A stretch of DNA of 5,554 nt, taken from assembly GCA_027295245.1 (NCBI GenBank), contig JAPULF010000027.1:1-5554 (forward strand). The letters run 5' to 3'. The notes under the pieces are model-generated. The model had not been told where the DNA came from. It ran no database searches and was given only the letters and a program-made list of their open reading frames with translations. The position numbers and the translations under genes were made by a program. Positions 1 through 5,554 of the stretch are shown here, piece by piece. How positions within the stretch are numbered: the first letter of the stretch is position 1; every line of letters starts with the position of its first letter. This stretch comes from Planctomycetota bacterium (GTDB lineage Bacteria > Planctomycetota > Phycisphaerae > UBA1845 > UTPLA1).

Positions 1-2054
1 TCGACGACGTTCGACGACGGCTCCAGGATCTGCTCGACAACCGCCGCTCACCCACCGGGCTTAGGCTCGAAGAGGCCTCCCACCTCCTTCGCCTCGGGAG
101 GATCGAGCCGGCGATCGAGGTACTCGAGCGGTCGTTGCACGAAGTGTCAGCGCGCACCGACACGGAGGCCGACGTCAATCGCCTGTTGCTTCGCCTCGCA
201 GTCGCCAGCCTTCGAAAGGCCGAAACCGAAAACTGCATCGATGCCCATTGCGCCGGAAGCTGCATCTTCCCGCTCGAGGCCGATGGCCGGCATCAACGAC
301 CGGAGGGCGCCCGCAGCGCGGCCAAGTACTTGGCCAGGTTTCTGAGCCGCGGTCCTCACGCCGCCAGCGAGCAGTTTACGGCGGTGTGGCTGCTCAACAT
401 TGCTCAGATGGCCCTCGGCGGTTGGCCCGAGGCAGTCGACGCACAGTATCGGCTCGACGCCTCGCTGTTCGCCCCCGCTCCCGGTTTGAATCGATTCACA
501 GACATCGCACCCAAACTCGGCGTGGATGCATTCGACCTCGCCGGCGGTGCGATTGTCGACGATTTCGACAACGACGGACTGCTCGATATCGTCACGTCCA
601 CGTCCGATCCGTGTCTCCCGCTGCACTATTATCACAACAACGGCGACGGCACGTTCACCGACCGCGCCGACGCGTCCGGGCTCACGGAGCAACTCGGCGG
701 ACTCAACATCAACCACGCCGACTACGACAACGACGGGCGTCTCGATATACTGGTGATGCGCGGGGCCTGGCTCGGCGATGAAGGCCGCCAGCGCCTCTCG
801 CTGCTCCTAAACGAACCCGACGTCACCTTCGCCGACGTAACCGAAATCGCGGGCCTCGGCGACTGGGCCCGACCGACGCAATCCGCCGACTGGGCCGACT
901 ATGACCTCGACGGCGATCTCGACCTGTACGTAGCCGGCGAAACCGGCACTCGACCGCAGGCCCTCGGCGCCGGGCGGAAAACCGTCGAAACCTATTCCTG
1001 CGCCCTGTTTCGAAACAACGGCGACGGCACGTTCACCGATGTCGCCCGGGCCGCCGGCGTCACCAACGACCAATACGCCAAGGCCGTCGTGTGGGGAGAC
1101 TACGACGACGACGGCATGCAAGACATCTACGTATCGAATCTCGGCGGACCGAATCGGCTCTACCGCAACAACGGCGACGGAACCTTCAGCGACGTTGCCG
1201 AAAGCGCCGGCGTCCGCGAGCCCATCTACAGCTTCCCCGCATGGTTCTTTGACTACGACAACGACGGCCGTCTCGACCTGTTCGTCGCCGCCTACGAGGG
1301 CGACGTGGGCATGCTCTGCGCCGAGTATCTGGGGCACGCCGACAGGGTAAGGGCCGCGCGTATGAAGATCTATCACAACACCGGCGACGGCCGGTTCGAA
1401 GATCGGACGCGCGAACTCGGTCTCTATCGCCTGGCCTATGCCATGGGCGCGAACTACGGCGACATCGACAACGACGGGTGGCTCGATTTCTATCTCGGGA
1501 CCGGGGCCCCGCCCTACGAGTGCATCGTGCCGAACCTCATGTTCAGAAACGACCGGGGACGGCGATTCGTCGACGTGACCACCGCCGGCGGCTTCGGCCA
1601 CCTCCAGAAGGGACACGGCGTGGCCTTCGGCGACCTCGACAATGACGGCGACCAGGACATCTATCATCAGCTCGGCGGCTTCTATCCCGGCGACGCCTAT
1701 GGAAACGCCCTCTTCCTGAACCCCGGCAACGGCAACCACTGGATCACGCTGCGACTCCGCGGCACGAAAACCAATCGCTTCGCGGTCGGGGCCCGCTTGA
1801 CGTTGACCGTGGAAGATGGAGGCGTGCTACGCACAATCCATCGTCGCGTCGACACCGGCGGCAGCTTCGGCGCGTCGCCCCACCGGGTGGAAGTCGGGCT
1901 CGGCAAGGCCGTCGTCGTGGAGTCACTCGAAATCGAGTGGCCGGTCTCGCGAACACGACAGGTGTTTCGGGGCCTGCCTGGCGACCGCATCATCGAGATT
2001 ACCGAAGGCGACGACACGCTCCGCACAATCACGCCGACTCGTGTGCCGCTGTGA
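1..2054 (+). CDS. CRTAC1-like protein: TPR segment, seven-repeat VCBS/FG-GAP propeller, ASPIC/UnbV domain (5' partial)
   Basis: This is the C-terminal part of a probably exported calcium-binding beta-propeller protein. The frame is open to the left edge (first full codon at 3). A TTG at 135 is the first start-like codon, but the 44 codons before it read as a good TPR-like helix pair (EEASHLLRLGRIEPAIEVLE), so the real start is upstream. Numbering from the TTG: residues 1-110 are helical, with the family-like motif ENCIDAHCAGSCIFP at 32-46 and a WLLNIAQMALGGWPE helix. Residues 119-531 hold seven DxDxDG calcium loops (D143, D196, D255, D322, D373, D443, D500), most followed by an NNGDGTF-type turn, as in integrin-alpha-like propellers. 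Residues 532-625 match ASPIC/UnbV (NHWITLRLRG, VGARLTL, GSFGASP, EIEWP). Family members are mostly surface or secreted proteins without a proven reaction; the substrate cannot be told. Any signal peptide would lie outside the window. Family call is firm, function unknown. Confidence 0.93.
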   Translation, partial: DDVRRRLQDLLDNRRSPTGLRLEEASHLLRLGRIEPAIEVLERSLHEVSARTDTEADVNRLLLRLAVASLRKAETENCIDAHCAGSCIFPLEADGRHQRPEGARSAAKYLARFLSRGPHAASEQFTAVWLLNIAQMALGGWPEAVDAQYRLDASLFAPAPGLNRFTDIAPKLGVDAFDLAGGAIVDDFDNDGLLDIVTSTSDPCLPLHYYHNNGDGTFTDRADASGLTEQLGGLNINHADYDNDGRLDILVMRGAWLGDEGRQRLSLLLNEPDVTFADVTEIAGLGDWARPTQSADWADYDLDGDLDLYVAGETGTRPQALGAGRKTVETYSCALFRNNGDGTFTDVARAAGVTNDQYAKAVVWGDYDDDGMQDIYVSNLGGPNRLYRNNGDGTFSDVAESAGVREPIYSFPAWFFDYDNDGRLDLFVAAYEGDVGMLCAEYLGHADRVRAARMKIYHNTGDGRFEDRTRELGLYRLAYAMGANYGDIDNDGWLDFYLGTGAPPYECIVPNLMFRNDRGRRFVDVTTAGGFGHLQKGHGVAFGDLDNDGDQDIYHQLGGFYPGDAYGNALFLNPGNGNHWITLRLRGTKTNRFAVGARLTLTVEDGGVLRTIHRRVDTGGSFGASPHRVEVGLGKAVVVESLEIEWPVSRTRQVFRGLPGDRIIEITEGDDTLRTITPTRVPL
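636..661 (+). repeat. 26-base direct repeat, copy 1 (propeller turn)
   Basis: This stretch is identical to positions 1014-1039 and encodes the NNGDGTFTD turn (residues 168-176) of one propeller repeat. A diverged third copy near 1167-1192 encodes NNGDGTFSD. It is a coding repeat produced by the modular protein, not a mobile element. Confidence 0.85.
1014..1039 (+). repeat. 26-base direct repeat, copy 2 (propeller turn)
   Basis: Exact match to positions 636-661, in the same reading frame and at the equivalent place in a later propeller repeat (residues 294-302). The repeats of this protein are otherwise well diverged at the DNA level, so the identity may reflect recent exchange between repeats or just strong codon preference in a highly conserved turn. 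Confidence 0.85.
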
Positions 2055-2062
2055 TCCGCGGA
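2055..2062. other. 8-base gap between converging genes
   Basis: The TGA of the CRTAC1-like gene (2052-2054) and the TAG of the sigma-factor gene (2065-2063 on the - strand) are separated by 8 bases. They include the palindrome CCGCGG (2056-2061), too short for an intrinsic terminator, and no T-run follows in either direction. Each transcript must therefore end inside the other gene's coding region or by a factor-dependent route. Confidence 0.8.
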
Positions 2063-2968
2063 CTACGCTTCGTCGATGCGAGAAAGAAATCCCACACTCG
2101 ATTGGAACATTTCCTCCCCCCGCTCGGCGGTCGACAACTCCCCGGCGTCCTCGGACAAGTCCTCCGCATTGGCCCGACACATCAGACACTTGACCGTGTC
2201 GAGATGAAACGCCGTGTAACTGAGCCAAGGCTCATCCAGGACGCCCAGCAGATAGGAGCCCAGCGTGTTCCGCTTCAGGCAGCTCAGGCGCCGACGCCGC
2301 CATACCCGCGCGATCGTGGTGTCCCCGAAGAGTCGCTGATCGTCCAACAATCCCCGATCGTCCTCTTGAAGCTCCGCCAGAAACTCGCGAAGCCGGCCCA
2401 ACGCCCGAAACTTGACGCCTGCAATCGCCTTTTCGTCGCGGCCGAGCAACTCGCCCGCCTCCTTGTTTCGGAGCCCGACGTAAAAGAGCAACTCGATCAC
2501 GCGAAGGTCCTCGAGCCTGCCCTTGTCCCTCAACTCTTCGATCAGCCGCCTCAAAATGGTCGCGATGACATCCGCCTGGCGATCGCTTCCTTCGCGTTTC
2601 GCGGCGATTCCGCTGGGGGTCTCCGAGACCGACGGCTCCGGAAGACCCGGGGCATCGTCCTCGATGTCGAATCCCGCCGTGACTTCCGACCGGCGCTGCT
2701 TCTTGGTCAGGACTTCGCCGATCTTGTATCGCAAAATGGCGAACAGATAGGTTTCCAGCGAACGGCCCGCGTCGAAGTGCTTGAGACTGGTAACGAAACC
2801 GAGAAATGTTTCCTGCAAGGCGTCCTCGGCGTCGCTGCCGGCGCCCAAACGGCTCCGGGCAAAGGCCAGCAGCCGACCCTGGTAGCGATCGATCAATTGA
2901 CGCCAGGCCCGTTGATCACCGTGTCGTATCGCCTCGATGAGGAAACTGTCTGCGTCGTGTGTTTCCAT
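2063..2968 (-). CDS. ECF-type sigma-70 family RNA polymerase sigma factor with C-terminal His/Cys extension
   Basis: A 301-residue sigma factor that would direct RNA polymerase to specific promoters. Region 2 spans about residues 5-92, with the signature DAEDALQETFLGF (47-59) and YLFAILRYKIGEVL (74-87) for core binding and -10 recognition. A variable acidic linker (93-130) follows. Region 4, with a helix-turn-helix (LRNKEAGELLGRDEKAIAG, 166-184), spans about 135-200. The last 100 residues are longer than in classical ECF factors (about 170-200 residues) and include SCLKRNTLGSYLLGVLDEPW (229-248) and a possible metal site, H255, C261 and C264. I recall this extension from planctomycetal sigma factors. 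The ATG at 2968 is chosen because region 2 starts just after it and no usable start lies between it and the upstream stop; the open frame to 3205 would overlap the neighbouring gene. Ribosome binding is weak (GGGTGG, 10 bases upstream). It follows the membrane-protein gene by 34 bases. No separate anti-sigma gene is recognisable in the window. Confidence 0.93.
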   Translation of the reverse strand: METHDADSFLIEAIRHGDQRAWRQLIDRYQGRLLAFARSRLGAGSDAEDALQETFLGFVTSLKHFDAGRSLETYLFAILRYKIGEVLTKKQRRSEVTAGFDIEDDAPGLPEPSVSETPSGIAAKREGSDRQADVIATILRRLIEELRDKGRLEDLRVIELLFYVGLRNKEAGELLGRDEKAIAGVKFRALGRLREFLAELQEDDRGLLDDQRLFGDTTIARVWRRRRLSCLKRNTLGSYLLGVLDEPWLSYTAFHLDTVKCLMCRANAEDLSEDAGELSTAERGEEMFQSSVGFLSRIDEA

Positions 2969-3002
2969 GGAGCGGCTGCCACCCGTCGCCGACCCGCCCC
3001 GC

Positions 3003-3623
3003 CTAGAACAACGGGCCTGCGCGCCACAGAAACACACAAATGGCCGCGAAGGCGATCGCGGAGCCGACTCGCAAGGGCCAAGTATAGTGCCCACGGGTGT
3101 TCGCGTCGAGAAACAGGTATGCAATGACAAGCAGCCCCGCGAGAAAGGCCACGGACAAAGGCGTGCGCCAGCTCGTTTGTTCGACTGCCCTGCCGACGGG
3201 CCCACGGCGATCGGCTGCCGGCGACGGCGCCTCCGTGTTATACGACTGTATGATTTGACCCGTTGATTCGTCGTCGCAATCGGCCGACTCGGCCTCGGCT
3301 TGAGCGGCAGCGACCGAGTAGTCGGAGTAGGCCTCGGCGACTATCGCTTGGTCGGCGCCCTCGGCCGAAGCGGTCGCCCCGACACTCTGCGACGGGGGTG
3401 CGACCGTCATTCGGATCCCCCCATTGCTCGCCACGCGAGCCGGCGCCGCGAGCGGAATCGCGATCAAGAAACCAGCCGCGATCGGCACGAACACCAGCAT
3501 ACAAACCAGCGAAACCCATGCCTTCTTTTTGATGGCATAAATGACGACGGCCAGGAACGCGACGCCGAGGAACGCGCTCAACAGGAGTCCGAACACACCT
3601 GCGATGCCAATAGTAGTGCTCAT
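3003..3623 (-). CDS. Small four-helix membrane protein with long polar loop, unknown function
   Basis: I do not recognise this 206-residue protein. It has two predicted helical hairpins: TM1 about 8-31 and TM2 36-59, separated by IKKKAW, and TM3 155-173 and TM4 184-203. Between the hairpins lies a roughly 95-residue polar, Ala/Ser/acid-rich loop (60-154) with an acidic stretch ESADCDDES (112-120) and one cysteine (C116). The KKK at 32-34 suggests that the first turn is cytoplasmic, which would put the loop and both ends outside the cytoplasm; basic residues near 139-145 and 153 make this topology uncertain. There is no zinc-binding anti-sigma motif (HxxxCxxC) and no catalytic motif. The ATG at 3623 overlaps the preceding stop in ATGA and has a good Shine-Dalgarno sequence, AGGGAG, 7 bases upstream. 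It lies between a large membrane protein and a sigma factor in one apparent operon, so a role in sensing or in tethering a partner is possible but only inferred. Confidence 0.82.
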   Translation of the reverse strand: MSTTIGIAGVFGLLLSAFLGVAFLAVVIYAIKKKAWVSLVCMLVFVPIAAGFLIAIPLAAPARVASNGGIRMTVAPPSQSVGATASAEGADQAIVAEAYSDYSVAAAQAEAESADCDDESTGQIIQSYNTEAPSPAADRRGPVGRAVEQTSWRTPLSVAFLAGLLVIAYLFLDANTRGHYTWPLRVGSAIAFAAICVFLWRAGPLF

Positions 3624-3636
3624 GCCGCATCTCCCT
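3620..3636 (-). promoter_or_regulatory. ATGA stop/start overlap with Shine-Dalgarno for the four-helix protein
   Basis: On the - strand the TGA of the large membrane protein (3622-3620) and the ATG of the next gene (3623-3621) share bases in ATGA. An AGGGAG ribosome-binding sequence lies at 3636-3631, 7 bases before the ATG and inside the upstream coding region. This arrangement is typical of translational coupling, by which two proteins are made in related amounts. It also fixes the start of the downstream gene. Confidence 0.8.
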
Positions 3637-5554
3637 CGGTGTCGCGCGCTGCCTCGCGCCCACCCAATAATTCGATCAGGTCCGAAACCTCGATGTTCAC
3701 GGCCTCAATCTGTTTGCGGTTCGGGCTGTTGAACGGGGCGTCCACGTTCAGAAATGCCGTCACGCGATACCCACCGGTGTCGAGTTCGTACGCCGCGACG
3801 TTCAGCTTCGTCTTCCACTCCCGAATGTCCGATTGCCAGAACGATCCGGACCAGTTTCCCCTGACGAACGACCAGAGCAGGTCCGACTTGCTGTCTAATT
3901 TGAATCCCATCATCGTCATGTGGCGCTCGATCAGGCCGGCCAGGTTCATGCCGGCGTCGACCTCGAATATGCGTCGAATCGGAAGCACGATCTTCCGCGC
4001 TTTCAAACGATCCAGCGGGCGCCGCCGCCCGTATGCGAAACCGATAGAAAGAAATACGATACCGAGCCCGCCGAGCGGTATCAAAACGGCCGGGAGCAGT
4101 TCCTCCCAATCGCTTTCCGGAACGACCGCCAACAGGACCGGCACCAACATCACCCCGATTCCGAGGCCTATCCCGCCGGCGGTCTTCAAGTGCTTGGCCT
4201 TGCGTTGTCGGTTCGCTTCCTCTTCGTCCTCCGGCTTGACCTTGGGAGGCTGCCAGGCCGGAACCGGGACGAACCACACGAATATGCCGATCAGACCGCC
4301 GACGATCACGCCGGTCAGGCCGAACATCAGTTCCTCTTGTTGAAGCCCGAACAGGCCGATCGAAGCCCCGCTCGCGCCGCTGAGGGCGATCCCCGCAAAG
4401 AAGATCGCCTTGCGAAACACGCTCCGCCAAAGCCCCTTCTTGTAGCGCGGGACGGCGCAGCTCAACGCAAACAGGAATGCCTGAGACGAGACGATCCCGG
4501 CCACGACGAACGCGCCGACTTCGGAATAGGAATCCGCCACCAGGCCGGAGGCAATAAACAGCAAGCTGCTCAATGCCAGAACCAGTACCGAGATCAACAA
4601 CCAGATCGACCTGACGCCGGGATTGCGAAGCAGGCCTACTTCCGCGTCGATCGATTGGGCGGCCGCCCGCTCGCCTTGTGCCTTGACGACAATGGGCGCG
4701 GCGTCCCGAGCACTCTCCGGGCTGACCGCAACGCCGGGCCGATCGCTCGCCGGTATCGTCGCGTCGCCGCCGTCCCATGTTGCCGTTCCGGAACCTTCAC
4801 CGGCGACGGCGCCGACCTGACTCACGTACCGCATGGGCCACATCCCGCCGATTGTCTGCAAGACGAGCGACGTCAACGCGCAGATTGCCCCGATTGCCGG
4901 AGCGGATTGGTCGTGGGCCATCACGAAACCGGCCACGGCACCGAACAGGCCGGCCTTGATTGCCCGACCTAGCGAAATCTCGCCCCGTTGCGCATCGCGA
5001 AGACGCCCCGTCCAATCGCAGACGATCAGTGCCGCGAAGAGCGCAAGCAACCAGCGTTCACCGCCCGTTATGCCCATGGCGCTCGCAATGAGACTACTTG
5101 GAATCAGCCCGGCGCCGGCGATGCCCGCAACCACAAACCGCCGACCCCAATCGCCTTCGATGTGGAAACGCTCGGCGACGAGATATGTGCCCAGGAGGAT
5201 TCCGCCCACCATCGATATCACGTGGAGAAACGTCGCCACCGCCGGCAACGGCATGAGACTCCGCTCGAAAGTGAGTCCAATGGCAAACGACATGCCGACC
5301 GTTACAAGTAATGCGGTCACCAGTCTTTCGATTGTCTTACGCGTCGATGTCGATTCCCGCGCCAAGCCATCACGGTTCGCCGGTGACGGATCGGTGCCCA
5401 ATGTGATCCCGAACACCCTCACGTCGTCGCTTGCGGGAGCACGGCCGCCGGCAATGGCGTCCGGTTTGATGATCGGCGGCGGTACGCCCTGCCCGACGTT
5501 GCTGCTGCCCGTCCCGAGCACGCCGCCGGCCGCGCCGCCGTGAGCCGCCTGCGC
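3620..5554 (-). CDS. Large polytopic membrane protein, about 12 helices plus C-terminal soluble domain, unknown function (probably 5' partial)
   Basis: I do not recognise this protein. A GTG at 5521 would give 633 residues, but the frame stays open to the window edge (11 more codons, Ala/Gly-rich), and no convincing ribosome-binding site precedes the GTG, so the start is probably outside. Numbered from the GTG: residues 1-64 are Gly/Pro/Ala-rich and probably disordered. Six helices follow (about 65-87, 93-115, 128-150, 156-170, 186-203, 208-230), then a low-complexity linker (231-303), six more helices (305-328, 334-357, 371-391, 399-420, 448-468, 475-498), and a soluble alpha/beta-looking C-terminal domain (505-633). 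Basic loops at RYKKGLWRSVFRK (359-371), the charged loop 425-446 and GRRRPLDRLKARK (498-510) fit cytoplasmic ends and linker. No transporter, protease, kinase or zinc motif is visible. It is first of three apparently co-transcribed genes ending in a sigma factor. A role as sensor or scaffold is inference only. Confidence 0.85.
   Translation of the reverse strand, partial: AQAAHGGAAGGVLGTGSSNVGQGVPPPIIKPDAIAGGRAPASDDVRVFGITLGTDPSPANRDGLARESTSTRKTIERLVTALLVTVGMSFAIGLTFERSLMPLPAVATFLHVISMVGGILLGTYLVAERFHIEGDWGRRFVVAGIAGAGLIPSSLIASAMGITGGERWLLALFAALIVCDWTGRLRDAQRGEISLGRAIKAGLFGAVAGFVMAHDQSAPAIGAICALTSLVLQTIGGMWPMRYVSQVGAVAGEGSGTATWDGGDATIPASDRPGVAVSPESARDAAPIVVKAQGERAAAQSIDAEVGLLRNPGVRSIWLLISVLVLALSSLLFIASGLVADSYSEVGAFVVAGIVSSQAFLFALSCAVPRYKKGLWRSVFRKAIFFAGIALSGASGASIGLFGLQQEELMFGLTGVIVGGLIGIFVWFVPVPAWQPPKVKPEDEEEANRQRKAKHLKTAGGIGLGIGVMLVPVLLAVVPESDWEELLPAVLIPLGGLGIVFLSIGFAYGRRRPLDRLKARKIVLPIRRIFEVDAGMNLAGLIERHMTMMGFKLDSKSDLLWSFVRGNWSGSFWQSDIREWKTKLNVAAYELDTGGYRVTAFLNVDAPFNSPNRKQIEAVNIEVSDLIELLGGREAARDTEGDAA

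Noticed and set aside
234..264. Possible c-type haem site in the Cys-rich motif of the CRTAC1-like protein
   Set aside because: The motif has C-x4-C-x3-C spacing and no CxxCH sequence.
636..1192. Repeated NNGDGTF-coding DNA as a CRISPR or other non-coding repeat array
   Set aside because: The copies are in one reading frame at irregular spacings and encode the conserved turns of a propeller protein.
807..1739. Long open frame on the - strand opposite the propeller gene, Val/Glu/Gly-rich
   Set aside because: It mirrors the repeated GAC/GGC-rich codons of the calcium loops on the other strand. Its product is a monotonous valine-rich pattern without a domain, whereas the + strand frame encodes a clear family.
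1937..3127. Open frame of 396 codons on the + strand opposite the sigma factor
   Set aside because: It overlaps the end of the CRTAC1-like gene and runs antisense to a sigma factor with unmistakable regions 2 and 4. Its product shows no domain and the frame is a GC-bias shadow.
2969..3205. N-terminal extension of the sigma factor to 3205
   Set aside because: These 79 extra residues are Arg/Ser/Pro/Cys-rich, precede the expected sigma start, and would overlap the four-helix membrane protein in another frame.
3003..3623. The four-helix protein as a classical zinc-binding anti-sigma factor
   Set aside because: It has a single obvious soluble loop with one cysteine, no HxxxCxxC motif, and two hairpins rather than one membrane helix after a cytoplasmic domain.
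3300..4343. Open frame of 347 codons on the + strand across the two membrane-protein genes
   Set aside because: The product is Ser/Arg/Pro-rich low complexity, typical of an antisense frame in GC-rich DNA, and it crosses the well-supported ATGA junction of the opposite strand.

Overview
The window looks like a piece of a GC-rich bacterial chromosome (about 60-65 % G+C in the lines I counted by eye), most likely from the Planctomycetota. The two recognisable proteins point there. One is a TPR / VCBS-propeller / ASPIC-UnbV protein with the Asn-Cys...Ser-Cys-Ile-Phe-Pro motif I associate with planctomycetal CRTAC1-like proteins. The other is a long sigma-70 (ECF-type) factor with the C-terminal extension (Thr-Leu-Gly-x-Tyr-Leu-Leu-Gly ... 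His-x5-Cys-x2-Cys-x-Ala-Asn) that I recall from planctomycetal sigma factors. The lineage is inferred from memory of families, not from a search.

Layout. The window is almost entirely coding and holds four genes. On the + strand, positions 1-2054 carry the C-terminal 683 codons of the CRTAC1-like protein; its true start lies to the left of the window. On the - strand, three genes read from right to left: a large multi-pass membrane protein (3620-5554, whose frame is open to the right edge, so its start is probably outside), a small four-helix membrane protein (3003-3623), and the sigma factor (2063-2968). The first two overlap by 4 bases (ATGA) and the next pair is separated by 34 bases, so they look like one operon. 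The + and - strand genes meet tail to tail with only 8 bases between their stop codons. No stretch over 300 bases lacks a gene. I saw no RNA genes, CRISPR array, insertion sequence or attachment site.

How the genes may work together. The three-gene operon (12-helix membrane protein, 4-helix membrane protein, ECF-type sigma factor) has the shape of a membrane signalling unit that controls transcription. However, neither membrane protein shows a recognisable anti-sigma domain, so this link is inference from gene order. This operon is the best candidate for something undescribed here. The CRTAC1-like protein is transcribed towards the operon and is probably functionally separate. The operon promoter and the start of both outer genes are not visible.
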